From DASSUW01 sp963789005 (lineage in GTDB: Bacteria; Actinomycetota; Thermoleophilia; Solirubrobacterales; Solirubrobacteraceae): a stretch of DNA of 64,000 nucleotides. The notes beneath the pieces are model-generated. The model was not told the DNA's origin and searched no databases. It worked only from the letters and a program-made list of their open reading frames with translations. The stretch spans positions 496,001 to 560,000 of the forward strand of contig CAWBIZ010000002.1 of assembly GCA_963789005.1 (NCBI GenBank), in the 5' to 3' direction. This document shows, in pieces, positions 28,197 through 35,704 of this stretch; the stretch's first letter is position 1; every line of letters begins with the position of its first letter. The translations under genes and the position numbers were made by a program.

Positions 28197-28367
28197 ATGC
28201 GCGTAATCGAGTGCAACGAGTGCGGCGAGACCATCAGCGCCGCCAACGACGAAGAGCTCACCAGACACCTGGCCGCGCACCTGCGGACCGAGCACGGCGA
28301 GGAGCCCGACGCCGACGAGCTCGCGGACCTCGTCCACGAGCAGGCGTACGACGCGATGGACTCGTGA
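28197..28367 (+). CDS. 56-aa CxxC...H...H zinc-binding microprotein (DUF1059-like)
   Basis: Small acidic protein that begins MRVIECNECGETISA and continues with EELTRHLAAHLRTEHG. The CxxC pair and two histidines in a helix suggest a single zinc site like that of DUF1059 proteins. Codons end almost entirely in G or C. A GATACT box lies 6 nt before the ATG. It sits just after the GH15 gene and may be cotranscribed. Its function is unknown. Confidence 0.7.
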   Translation: MRVIECNECGETISAANDEELTRHLAAHLRTEHGEEPDADELADLVHEQAYDAMDS

Positions 28368-28373
28368 CGGCCT

Positions 28374-29162
28374 TCAGTCTCTGAGGTGACCGGCGCGGAG
28401 CCGGCGGAGCTCCGCGACCGCGGGCGCCATCGTCGTGCGCGGGTCGCGTGCGGGGAGGGCGCGCACGTCGAGCGGGTACTCGCCGGTGGCGTCGACGGCG
28501 TAGGCCTTGGCGTTCGGGCGCGCGCTCACGACCTCCGCGAGCGCCGTGCCGCGGAAGCGCAGCGCGGCGCCGTCGTCGACGGCCCAGCCGGGCGGGATCT
28601 CGCCGCGCTCGACCGCCGCCCGATACACGGGCCGGCGAGCGGGCTCGCTGTCGTGGTGGACCGAGTTCGAGCCGGGCAGGAAGCCGAGCCCGGGCGCGGG
28701 TTGCGGGTGGCCTGAGGAGGTCGTGATGCCCCACTCGAACCAGCACATCGAGCCGGCGCTGAGGCCCGCGAGCACGACGCCGGCGCGCCACGCCTCGTGC
28801 AGGATCCGCTCGAGGCCCTGCGCGCGCCAGATGGCGATCAGGTTGACCATCGAGCCGCCGCCGACGTAGATCGCGTCCTGCGCGAGCAGGTGCTCGCGCA
28901 GCGGGACCGGGCGGCGGCCGAGGCGGAACAGCGAGATGTGCGTCGGCTCGCACAGAAGATCCTGGTACGTCTCGTAGTAGCGGCGGATCTGCGCCTCGGA
29001 GTCGCCCCCCGCGGTGGGGAGCAGGCACACGCGCGGCCGCGGGGTGCTCGTGAGGGCGAGGACGTGCTCGTCGAGCGCCGGGTCGCCTGGTCCGGCGGTG
29101 AAGCCGCCGCCGCCCATCGCGAGGATGGTGGGTGGCCGCCGCCCTTCAGGCGGCTCGGTCAA
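28374..29162 (-). CDS. peptidase E-like S51 serine peptidase (paralogue 1)
   Basis: A 262-aa protein of the peptidase E/cyanophycinase superfamily (class I glutamine amidotransferase-like fold). Key parts are the start strand ILAMGGGGF (about 13-21), the YVGGGSM loop (about 99-105) and the nucleophile elbow AGLSAGSMCWFE, with the catalytic serine about 134. Known PepE enzymes cut Asp-X dipeptides. The TTG at 29162 gives the longest N-terminus; an ATG inside the first strand would truncate the fold. A paralogue lies 27 bp upstream in the same direction. Confidence 0.8.
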   Translation of the reverse strand: MTEPPEGRRPPTILAMGGGGFTAGPGDPALDEHVLALTSTPRPRVCLLPTAGGDSEAQIRRYYETYQDLLCEPTHISLFRLGRRPVPLREHLLAQDAIYVGGGSMVNLIAIWRAQGLERILHEAWRAGVVLAGLSAGSMCWFEWGITTSSGHPQPAPGLGFLPGSNSVHHDSEPARRPVYRAAVERGEIPPGWAVDDGAALRFRGTALAEVVSARPNAKAYAVDATGEYPLDVRALPARDPRTTMAPAVAELRRLRAGHLRD

Positions 29163-29189
29163 GGCGCGGCGCTGGTGGTGTGCGACGCG

Positions 29190-29927
29190 TCACGCGGCAA
29201 GAGCCGGCTCGACCGGAACGGGCGCTCCGAGGAACCGCGTGCCCAGGGCGATCTCCTTGACCTCGGCTCCATCAGGGGTCACATGGTATGCCCGGGCGTG
29301 CGGGCGGGAGGTGACGACCTCGGCGAGCTCGGCGCCCACGAAGTGCAGCGCCGCGCCGTCGCCGGTCCCGTAACCGGCAGGGAGGCCGTCGGCGATCGCC
29401 GACAGGAACGCGGCCCGGCGGTCCGGCTTGTCCTCGTAGTGGACGGCGTTCGTGAACGGGAGGAAGCCCATCCCGGCCACCGGCCTGCTCTCGCCGTGGA
29501 AGGCGGTCATGCCCTGCTCGAACCAGCACAGCGACCCGGCGCTCAGCCCGGCCATCACCACGCCCGCCTCCCACGCCGCCCGCAGCATCATGTCGATGCC
29601 GTGCGCCGACCACGTGCCGAGCAGCGAGATCACGCTGCCGCCGCCGACGTAGACCAGGTCCTGCTGCAGCAGATGCCCGGCCAGGTCGGCGGCGCCCCCG
29701 TCGCGGCGGAAGAGCGAGACGTGGGACGGCTGGCAGCGGCCGGCCGCGAACGCGCGGTAGAACCGGACGATGTAGTGGTCCGCGTCCCCCGATGCGGTGG
29801 GGAGGAAGCACACCCGCGGGCACTCGACGCCGGTCAGCGCCAGCGCATGCTCGTCGAGCAGGGCGTTCCCGGCCTCCATCGAGAAGCCCCCGCCGCCCAT
29901 GGCGAGGATCTGGCGCGGACGCGACAT
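29190..29927 (-). CDS. peptidase E-like S51 serine peptidase (paralogue 2)
   Basis: A 245-aa paralogue of the gene just downstream, with the same ILAMGGGGF start, YVGGGS loop and GLSAGSLCWFE nucleophile elbow, and the same GDGAALHFVGAELAEVV C-terminal block. The two genes look like a tandem duplication that has diverged to moderate identity. They probably form a bicistronic unit. The ATG at 29927 is supported by a TACTCT box 6 nt upstream. The substrate is likely an acidic dipeptide, inferred from the family. Confidence 0.82.
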   Translation of the reverse strand: MSRPRQILAMGGGGFSMEAGNALLDEHALALTGVECPRVCFLPTASGDADHYIVRFYRAFAAGRCQPSHVSLFRRDGGAADLAGHLLQQDLVYVGGGSVISLLGTWSAHGIDMMLRAAWEAGVVMAGLSAGSLCWFEQGMTAFHGESRPVAGMGFLPFTNAVHYEDKPDRRAAFLSAIADGLPAGYGTGDGAALHFVGAELAEVVTSRPHARAYHVTPDGAEVKEIALGTRFLGAPVPVEPALAA

Positions 29928-29933
29928 GGCCGG

Positions 29934-29939
29934 AGAGTA
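29934..29939 (-). promoter_or_regulatory. -10 box TACTCT of the peptidase E pair
   Basis: On the minus strand TACTCT ends 6 nt before the ATG at 29927, with no ribosome binding site. Confidence 0.5.
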
Positions 29940-30005
29940 CGGCCCGCCCGCAGCCTGCGAGCGAATTTCCTCCCCTGGTCCAGGGGGTGCCGACCGGCGG
30001 TCCTA

Positions 30006-30090
30006 GGGAACGCTGGCCCAGGGGGCCGGGGAACACTGGCCCAGGGGGCCAGGTTCCCTTGCGGGTGTTCGCCCAGGGGGCGAAACCCGC
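30006..30090. repeat. twin-hairpin element (copy 2, inverted, with an extra partial unit)
   Basis: The reverse complement of the element at 4353-4414. Hairpin 30029-30058 has arms GGGAAC-A-CTGGCCC and GGGCCAG-GTTCCC with loop AGG. Hairpin 30061-30090 has arms GCGGGT-G-TTCGCCC and GGGCGAA-ACCCGC with loop AGG. A truncated extra copy of the first hairpin occupies 30006-30027. The bulge is retained while its base changes, which points to structural constraint. It lies between two genes of the same direction, downstream of the flavoprotein. Confidence 0.85.
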
Positions 30091-30253
30091 GGCCGGTTAG
30101 GGACCCACGCTCCTAGGCGGCCGCGCTACTCCATCCGCTGCGCGTCCGCGCATGCCGGTCACCGGTGATCCAATCTCCAACCAACGTGTGGTGGTGACCC
30201 CGCCATGGTGCTCGCGCCGCTGTCGCCCGCTCGTGGCGACGTGAAGCAAGTAG

Positions 30254-32425
30254 CTAACCCTTGACTCGAGACTTATGCCGGCCGTGCGAGCGGCGGCGCT
30301 TGGCGACGGGAAGGTCCTGCACCGCGCGGTATCCCTCGCTGATCGCGCTGTGCGTGTAGGCCATCGCGCCGGAGTCGCTGTTGGCGATCGACACGTTGCG
30401 GAACGGGACGCGGCCGCGGACCTGCGGCTGGTCGGCCACCGGTCCGTAGAGCGAGGGATCCCAGACGGAGGTCAGCTCGTGGGCGTAGCCGTAGTTCCAG
30501 CGGTTGATCGCGATCGCGGCGATGTCGCGCTCGGGCTCGAAGCTGCCCCCCGACCGGTTGACGCTGCGGTCGATCACGTCGATCAACGCGTCCTCGAGGT
30601 CCCGGAAGCTCATGTTGAGCAGGATCTCGCGGCCCGACTCGTAGGTCGCGATCTGCGGCGTGCGCAGCGGGTCGCCCGGGACGACGGTGAAGCTGAGCGA
30701 TGCCGGGGCCGTCGGCGGCTGGTTCGGAGTCGGCCCGTAGGCGTTGCCGAAGCGCGCGCCGGCGCTGAGCGTGGTGCTGTCCCAGAACAGGCTCTTGCCG
30801 CGCGGCGTGACGCTGGCGATCTGCGCGTCCGCCCACGCCTGCCAGTTGCTCAGCACGGCCCGGCCGTAGATGAGCGGCACCTTGCGCGCGTAGCAGAGGT
30901 CCTTCACCTGGCGGCGCGGAAGCCCGTCGACCACGTGCGCGGTCACCCGGTTCCAGCACGCCATCACGACGTGGCGGGCTCGCACGCGGTAGCCGACGCC
31001 GCGCCGCTTGCCGCCCATCGGCGTGTAGTCGACCTCAGCGAGGCCGCCGTGCTTGCCGCACGGCTCGACGTTGATCACCAGGCTGTTGAGCCGGATCCGG
31101 ACGTCGTTGCCCGGCTGGTCGAGCTGCGTGTAGTCGCAGATCGCCTTGACGACGTTCTCCTGGTTCGGGCGGCCGCCGTCGACGTCGGCGAACGACGCCG
31201 GGATGAGCTTGCTGACCAGCAGCCGCAGGAGCGAGGTGTTTCCGTCCGGCCACAGGACGGACGGCTCGGCGTCGACCATGTTGCCCATCTGCGGCGTGCG
31301 CCCGATGCCCGGGAACGTCAGCCCGATCGGGTCAGGGAGGCCGAGCCCCTCGAAGCCCGGCTGGCCGAGGAGCCACATGTCGGCGGCCGACACGGCCTGC
31401 ACGCCGGCGCCGAGCAGCCCGTGCGACGTCCGCTGGTACTGGACGATCGCCTGCTCGGGCGCGCCGACGTAGTCCATCAGGTACTGCTTGTAGGTGATCT
31501 CCGTGAGCCGCTGGAGCTTCGCGGCGGTCGTCATCGGCCCGTGCTTGGCGGCGAGCCAGTCGGTCGTCTCGTCGGTCTGGATCCGCACGATCGCCTCGCG
31601 GGCGGCGGGCGAGTAGGGCAGCCGGGCTACGAAGTCCGGCCATGACTCGCTCCCGAGCCGGTTGCGAGCCAGCGTGTCAGCGCCCCAGTCGGCCGCCGGG
31701 AACAGCAGCATCGGCCGCAGCCCGTACGAGGCCGGGATCCCCGGCGTGCTCGCGGACGGGAAGTTGTCCGGGTCGACGCCGCAGAACTCGAGCATGTCGA
31801 GCGCCGGCTGCCCGTACGAGCCCGGGATGTCGAGCAGGCTGCCGGCCGGCTGGTCCCATGCCCCGATGCTGTCGAGGTTCACGGTGCCGCCGTTGCGCAG
31901 GATCATCAGGTCCGCCCCGCCGGCGGCGGCGTTCGGCACGTGGAACTCGTTGCGGTGCGAGTGGCCGCCGAAGTCGGGCAGCGGGTCGAGCACGAGGATC
32001 TTCGCGTCCTCGCCGAAGCGGTCGCGGTAGAACTTCGCCGCCGCCAGCCCGCTCGCTCCAGCGCCGACGATCACGCAGTCGTAGGTCTCGCATGCGTCGC
32101 GGATCGGCACATCGATCCCCGGCCCTGGCTTGGCGCTATGGCGAGCGGCAGCGTCCGCGTCGGGCAAGCCGTCGATCTTGTAGATCTTCCGCACCACCTC
32201 GGCCGGCGTGCCCGTGGGGCCCGTCGCCGCAGGCGGGTAGTAGCCGGGCGGCAGTGGGCGCGGAGACGGGCAGTGGCGGCCGCCGGACGCGAGCGCGGCC
32301 TCCGCGCCGGTCATGTACGGCGCCGCCGCCGCGGCGGCGAGGCCGGCGGTGCTGATGGCGACCCCGTCGAGGAAGTCTCGTCTTGAGATCCCGTCCTCGC
32401 CCGCCGGCGCGTCGCTGCGACCCAT
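30254..32425 (-). CDS. Tat-exported FAD-dependent amine oxidase, spermidine dehydrogenase-like
   Basis: A 723-aa flavoprotein. The N-terminus has a twin-arginine signal (SRRDFLDGVAISTAGLAAAA, Arg about 15-16), so it is exported folded. The FAD-binding motif is VIVGAGASGLAAAKFYRD (about 118-135), followed by VLDPLPDFGGHSHRNEF. Overall length, the RRDFLxG signal and GGHSHRNEF match bacterial spermidine dehydrogenases, which oxidise polyamines in the periplasm. The amine substrate is inferred. A GAGGAG ribosome binding site precedes the ATG at 32425. It is monocistronic as far as I can tell. Confidence 0.82.
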   Translation of the reverse strand: MGRSDAPAGEDGISRRDFLDGVAISTAGLAAAAAAPYMTGAEAALASGGRHCPSPRPLPPGYYPPAATGPTGTPAEVVRKIYKIDGLPDADAAARHSAKPGPGIDVPIRDACETYDCVIVGAGASGLAAAKFYRDRFGEDAKILVLDPLPDFGGHSHRNEFHVPNAAAGGADLMILRNGGTVNLDSIGAWDQPAGSLLDIPGSYGQPALDMLEFCGVDPDNFPSASTPGIPASYGLRPMLLFPAADWGADTLARNRLGSESWPDFVARLPYSPAAREAIVRIQTDETTDWLAAKHGPMTTAAKLQRLTEITYKQYLMDYVGAPEQAIVQYQRTSHGLLGAGVQAVSAADMWLLGQPGFEGLGLPDPIGLTFPGIGRTPQMGNMVDAEPSVLWPDGNTSLLRLLVSKLIPASFADVDGGRPNQENVVKAICDYTQLDQPGNDVRIRLNSLVINVEPCGKHGGLAEVDYTPMGGKRRGVGYRVRARHVVMACWNRVTAHVVDGLPRRQVKDLCYARKVPLIYGRAVLSNWQAWADAQIASVTPRGKSLFWDSTTLSAGARFGNAYGPTPNQPPTAPASLSFTVVPGDPLRTPQIATYESGREILLNMSFRDLEDALIDVIDRSVNRSGGSFEPERDIAAIAINRWNYGYAHELTSVWDPSLYGPVADQPQVRGRVPFRNVSIANSDSGAMAYTHSAISEGYRAVQDLPVAKRRRSHGRHKSRVKG

Positions 32426-32479
32426 GGCCCTACTCCTCAGCTCGGTTCGGGCTATTCCCTCAGCCCGCGCACCCCCGTG

Positions 32480-33232
32480 TCAACCCTTGCGCGCGACGAT
32501 GACGAGGCGGCTGTCGGGATCGAGCGGTGCGCCGGTCAGGTCGCCGTAGCACCGCGCTTCGGCGAAGCCGGCGCGCTCGAGCATCGTGAGGAGCTCGGTC
32601 ACGCTGTAGCAGCGCAGCGAGAAGGTGCGCGACTCTCGGGTGCCGTCGCCCTCGATCAGCGTCTGGGTCGTCTGCGCGACGCCCGTGGTCGCGTCGAACG
32701 TGCGCTGCTCGAGCAGCAGGCGCCCCTCGCCGACCAGCCGCCAGTCCCGTTCCGTCCAGCCGCGCAGGACCAGGTCGCGATGCATCGTCTCGATCACGAG
32801 GCGGCCGTCGGGGCGCAGGACGCGCCCGATCTCGGCGAGCGCGCGCTGGTCCTGCTCGTCGCCGAGGTAGCCGAGCGAGGAGAAGAGGTTGAGCGCCGCG
32901 TCGAAGCTCGCGTCGGGGAACGGCAGCTCGCGGTAGTCGGCCCGCACGAGCTTCGGCCAGCGCGCGCCGCCCGCGCGCCGGCGCGCCTCGTCGAGCAGCG
33001 CCTGCGAGCGGTCCGCACCCACGGCGCGGTATCCCGCCGCCCCCAGCGGCACCGTGTGGCGACCGAAGCCGCACGGGACGTCGAGCACGTCGCCGCCGTC
33101 GGGCGCTCCCGCCAGGCGCACGGCCGCGAGCGCCTGCTCGCCCGCCTGCTCGTTGTGGGCCGCGCCCGCGTACGCGCGCAGGTAGAACTCGGTGAAGAAC
33201 GCGTCCCAGGTCTCAGCCGAGCTCGTCGTCAT
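32480..33232 (-). CDS. class I SAM-dependent methyltransferase
   Basis: A 250-aa methyltransferase with motif I VLDVPCGFGRHTVPL (about 48-62), the acidic motif VGADRSQALLDEAR, motif III-like ALNLFSSLGYL and the post-motif EIGRVLRPDGRLVIE. It resembles small-molecule methyltransferases of the Methyltransf_25/11 type; no substrate can be assigned. Its ATG overlaps the stop of the AAA ATPase gene (ATGA), so the two are translationally coupled and probably work together. Confidence 0.8.
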   Translation of the reverse strand: MTTSSAETWDAFFTEFYLRAYAGAAHNEQAGEQALAAVRLAGAPDGGDVLDVPCGFGRHTVPLGAAGYRAVGADRSQALLDEARRRAGGARWPKLVRADYRELPFPDASFDAALNLFSSLGYLGDEQDQRALAEIGRVLRPDGRLVIETMHRDLVLRGWTERDWRLVGEGRLLLEQRTFDATTGVAQTTQTLIEGDGTRESRTFSLRCYSVTELLTMLERAGFAEARCYGDLTGAPLDPDSRLVIVARKG

Positions 33233-33999
33233 TCGTCCAAGGCCGCCCGGATGAAGCGCTCGGGGGCGTCGAGGAAGCCGCGCGTGAAGCGCACCGCGTC
33301 GAGGTCGTCGTACTCGCACGGCGCGAGGCCGTTGTCGTCGAGCTCGTAGATCCGCGCCTGCGGGCAGGCGAGCAGGACGGGCGAGTGGGTGGCGACGACG
33401 AACTGCGCGCCCTCGCGCCCGGCGCGCACCATCACCGCGAGCAGTGCCAGCGCTCCGCTGACCGAGAGCGCGGCCTCCGGCTCGTCCAGGATGTAGAGGC
33501 TCTCGCCGCCGAACCGGTTGGCGGCCAGCGCGAGGAAGGACTGACCGTGCGACTGCGCGTGCAGCGGCACGTCGCCGTAGAGCGAGAGGTCGGGAGCGAA
33601 GATCCCGCCGCCGTCGACGAGGCTCGCGATGTTGAAGAAGCTCTCCGCGCGCAGGAAGTATCCGCTGTGCGGCTTGGTCGAGCTGAGCACCGGCGAGAGC
33701 GTGTCGCCGAGGACCGGCCGCGGGACCCCCGGCAGCTCGCCCGAGCGCTCGAGCTCGCCGCCCTCGGCGGCGAAGCCCATCGCCGCCGCGATCGCTTCGA
33801 CGATCGTCGACTTGCCCGACCCGTTGTCGCCGGCCAGCAGCGTGATCGGGGCGTCCAGCGACAGCTGCTCGAGCGCCGCGACGGCGGGCACCTCGTAGGG
33901 GAAGCCTTCGCCCCACGCCTCCGGCCCGCGCCGCATGCCGAGCACGTACGGACCGCGACCGAAGCGGCGGACATCACGGCGGCGCGCCACGCGCGCCAC
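33229..33999 (-). CDS. predicted AAA ATPase with ABC-like nucleotide-binding fold (COG3910-like)
   Basis: A 256-aa stand-alone ATPase. Walker A is LLAGDNGSGKSTIVEAI (about 54-70), Walker B LYILDEPEAAL and the switch histidine VVATHSPVLL, the layout of SMC/ABC-like AAA_15/21 proteins. The conserved GYFLRAESFFN segment is typical of this uncharacterised family, found alone in many bacteria. GTG at 33999 or 33990 could be the start. It sits between marR (1 bp upstream) and the methyltransferase (ATGA overlap). Its function is unknown; I see no nuclease partner that would make it a defence system. Confidence 0.78.
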   Translation of the reverse strand: MARVARRRDVRRFGRGPYVLGMRRGPEAWGEGFPYEVPAVAALEQLSLDAPITLLAGDNGSGKSTIVEAIAAAMGFAAEGGELERSGELPGVPRPVLGDTLSPVLSSTKPHSGYFLRAESFFNIASLVDGGGIFAPDLSLYGDVPLHAQSHGQSFLALAANRFGGESLYILDEPEAALSVSGALALLAVMVRAGREGAQFVVATHSPVLLACPQARIYELDDNGLAPCEYDDLDAVRFTRGFLDAPERFIRAALDE

Positions 34000-34000
34000 G

Positions 34001-34498
34001 TTATCGAGGCGGCAGGCCGAGCAGGAGCTTGCGCAGCAGGTCGGCGAGGCGCTGCCGCTCGGCGTCGCTGAGCGCGCCGAGCAGGCGGTGCTCGTTGGCG
34101 ATGTGCGCCTCGCTGGCGGCGTCGACGAGCTCGCGGCCGGCGGCCGTGAGCGTGATCAGCGTTCCCCGCCGGTCGTGAGGGTCGGGCGTGCGGGCGACGA
34201 GCCCGGCCTGCTCGAGGCGGTCGAGCCGCTTGGTCGTCCCGCTCGAGGTGAGCATCAGCGCGCCCGTGAACTCGCTCGGGCGGAGGCGGTACGGCGGGCC
34301 GGACCGGCGCAGCGTGGCGAGCACGTCGTACCACCCCGGCTCGAGGCCCTGCTCGGCGTACACGGGCTCGAGGCGCTGCTCGAGCTCGCGCGCGAGCCGT
34401 GAGACCCGGCCGATGACCCCGATCGGCGAGGCATCGAGGTCCGGGCGCTCGCGCTCCCACTGCTCGAGGATCAGGTCGACGCCATCGCGCTCGGTCAC
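34001..34498 (-). CDS. MarR-family transcriptional regulator
   Basis: A 165-aa winged-helix regulator. The DNA-binding region is RPSEFTGALMLTSSGTTKRLDRLEQAGLV and the wing is RTPDPHDRRGTLITLT (about 85-125), framed by dimerisation helices. It is the first gene of a marR-ATPase-methyltransferase unit. The GTG at 34498 is supported by a TAGGGT box 9 nt upstream. The divergent region holds two GTTGCGTCC direct repeats that could be its operator. Confidence 0.88.
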   Translation of the reverse strand: MTERDGVDLILEQWERERPDLDASPIGVIGRVSRLARELEQRLEPVYAEQGLEPGWYDVLATLRRSGPPYRLRPSEFTGALMLTSSGTTKRLDRLEQAGLVARTPDPHDRRGTLITLTAAGRELVDAASEAHIANEHRLLGALSDAERQRLADLLRKLLLGLPPR

Positions 34499-34507
34499 GG
34501 CTGGAGA

Positions 34508-34513
34508 ACCCTA
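34508..34513 (-). promoter_or_regulatory. -10 box TAGGGT of marR
   Basis: On the minus strand TAGGGT ends 9 nt before the GTG at 34498. Confidence 0.45.
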
Positions 34514-34522
34514 TCGGAGGAA

Positions 34523-34546
34523 GTTGCGTCCCAGTATGTTGCGTCC
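34523..34546. promoter_or_regulatory. GTTGCGTCC direct repeats, possible MarR operator
   Basis: GTTGCGTCC occurs at 34523-34531 and 34538-34546, 15 bp apart, between the divergent marR and microprotein promoters. The second copy overlaps the -35 box of the microprotein promoter. Confidence 0.45.
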
Positions 34547-34567
34547 GAGGAAGATATGTACTAGGAT
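34539..34567 (+). promoter_or_regulatory. promoter TTGCGT-N17-TAGGAT of the 32-aa ORF
   Basis: The -35 TTGCGT (34539-34544) and -10 TAGGAT (34562-34567) have ideal 17-nt spacing, and the -10 box lies 7 nt before the ATG at 34575. Confidence 0.55.
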
Positions 34568-34574
34568 GTGATCT

Positions 34575-34673
34575 ATGTTCATCTCGCGCCTCACCCACAG
34601 CCGTCGCCGCCGCCCCCGCGCCCGCGTCCGCAACGAGCTCCCGCCGGTGCCCCGGATCCGCTACTACTCCTGA
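34575..34673 (+). CDS. possible 32-aa arginine-rich microprotein
   Basis: An ORF reading MFISRLTHSRRRRPRARVRN and ending in RIRYYS. All but one of its codons end in G or C, and a well-spaced promoter sits at the leaderless distance. It is divergent from marR, where a regulated target gene would be expected. The last 10 bp overlap the end of the mmcQ-like gene on the other strand. It may instead be the remnant of a longer marR target. No homologue is known to me. Confidence 0.4.
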   Translation: MFISRLTHSRRRRPRARVRNELPPVPRIRYYS

Positions 34674-35053
34674 CCGGCGACGTACTCGTTGGCCAGCCGC
34701 GCCGGCGCCCGGGCGAGCCACGCCTCGACGATCAGCTCCCGGAGCTCGTCGCCGGCGATCGCATCCAGGCGGGCGAGCACGATCGGATAGCCGTCGAAGT
34801 GCGGCGTCGTGAAGTACACCGACGGGTCGTCGGCGAGCAGCGACTCCTTGGCGATCAGGTGCTCGACCCAGGCGCCGAGGATCGGCCCGTCGGGCGCGTC
34901 ATCTCCCAGTGCCGCGAGATCCGTCTTGCGCAGCGGGCGCTCCCAGACGAACAGCTTGTCCTTCACGCGCCACTGGGGGACGCCGCGCGACGTCCGCTCC
35001 TCGGTCGCGGGCAGCTCGAGCGCAGTCGTCCGGACGTCGTCCCAGGTCGGCAT
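34664..35053 (-). CDS. MmcQ/YjbR-family protein
   Basis: A 129-aa protein of the MmcQ/YjbR (CyaY-like fold) family. It opens with MPTWDDVRTTALELPATEER, includes the WRVKDKLFVWERPL strand pair, and ends with ELRELIVEAWLARAPARLANEY. The family is small, widespread and of uncertain role, sometimes described as DNA-binding. The ATG at 35053 is supported by a TAGGCT box 7 nt upstream. The 747-bp repeat-filled region begins right behind it. Confidence 0.85.
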   Translation of the reverse strand: MPTWDDVRTTALELPATEERTSRGVPQWRVKDKLFVWERPLRKTDLAALGDDAPDGPILGAWVEHLIAKESLLADDPSVYFTTPHFDGYPIVLARLDAIAGDELRELIVEAWLARAPARLANEYVAGQE

Positions 35054-35060
35054 CGGGCGT

Positions 35061-35066
35061 AGCCTA
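35061..35066 (-). promoter_or_regulatory. -10 box TAGGCT of the mmcQ-like gene
   Basis: On the minus strand TAGGCT ends 7 nt before the ATG at 35053. The repeat array starts 31 bp further upstream. Confidence 0.5.
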
Positions 35067-35096
35067 AGCCTCGGTGCGGCCGCGGCTCGGGCGAAA

Positions 35097-35400
35097 GTCA
35101 ACGGCGGCTGGTTGGGGAGATCGGGGATCGGCCGCGCGCGTCTGCGCGGGAACGTCAACGGCGGCTGGGTGGGGAGATTGGGGATCGGCCGCGCGCGTCT
35201 CCGCGGGAACGTCGACGGCGGCTGGGTGGGGAGATCGGGGATCGGCCGCGCGCGTCTCCGCGGGAACGTCGACGGCGGCTGGGTGGGGAGATTGGGGATC
35301 GGCCGCGCGCGTCTCCGCGGGAACGTCGACGGCGGCTGGGTGGGGAGATTGGGGATCGGCCGCGCGCGTCTCCGCGGGAACGTCGACGGCAGCTGGGTGC
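35097..35400. repeat. 57-bp tandem direct repeat array (5 full copies plus a partial)
   Basis: Units start at 35097, 35154, 35211, 35268, 35325 and 35382 (19 nt only), an exact 57-bp period. Each begins GTCAACGGCGGCTGG or GTCGACGGCGGCTGG, then TGGGGAGAT(T/C)GGGGATCGG and GCCGCGCGCGTCTCCGCGG. Copies differ by only a few substitutions. Because 57 is divisible by 3, all six frames stay open, which explains the long but spurious ORFs here. The start motif recurs inverted at 35705-35787 and at both ends of element A. Confidence 0.92.
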
Positions 35401-35427
35401 CGGCCGGTGCGCGGGGGAGGGGAGTTT

Positions 35428-35650
35428 GGTGTATCTCGGCGCGGTCGTGGACGTCCGGATGCACCTTTCTCCCCGTCTGGAGGAGAAAGGTGCATCTCGG
35501 TGCCGGTCGGGTCACCGAGATACATCAAACTCCCCGCTCAAGCCGGGATTACGTGTATCTCGGCGAAGTGGGGATCACCGACATCCACCTTTGTGCTCGT
35601 CTAGCGCATTTACGTGGATATGGGCGTTCGGAGACTCGCCGATTGACACG
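35428..35650. repeat. array of four 38-nt inverted-repeat (hairpin) units
   Basis: Four units at 35428-35465, 35489-35526, 35552-35589 and 35613-35650. Each has a 14-nt arm close to GGTGTATCTCGGCG, exactly 10 nt of loop, and the reverse-complement arm; spacers between units are 23, 25 and 23 nt. The second unit has a perfect 9-bp inner stem (35494-35502 with 35513-35521). The first spacer is part of another perfect 15-bp hairpin (35458-35472 with 35482-35496). A further pair, 35421-35438 with 35516-35533, matches at 17 of 18 positions. Confidence 0.82.
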
Positions 35651-35704
35651 TAACACCGGCTTGACTCGCCTCGCCGGAGCCCGACCGCCCGGCTGGCACC
35701 CCAC

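Larger units (their letters stand above)
29928..30253. other. 326-bp intergenic region containing the second twin-hairpin element
   Basis: It holds the peptidase E promoter, a small CCCCTGG-T-CCAGGGG palindrome at 29972-29986 and the hairpin cluster at 30006-30090. From 30095 to 30253 I see no gene, RNA or strong structure. Confidence 0.6.

Noticed and set aside
30095..30253. tRNA or small RNA gene
   Set aside because: No T-loop GTTCGA-type motif or cloverleaf pairing found; no tRNA was recognised anywhere in the window.
33229..34498. Defence system (AAA ATPase with a methyltransferase and regulator)
   Set aside because: The methyltransferase resembles small-molecule enzymes and lacks DNA-methylase motifs, and no nuclease or toxin is encoded nearby.
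35097..35400. CRISPR array
   Set aside because: The 57-bp units abut each other with no unique spacers, and there are no cas genes in the window.
35428..35650. CRISPR array or integron attC cluster
   Set aside because: Arms vary too much for CRISPR repeats, the units are symmetric 38-mers, and no cas or integrase gene is present. The spacers look related to each other and not like captured foreign DNA.
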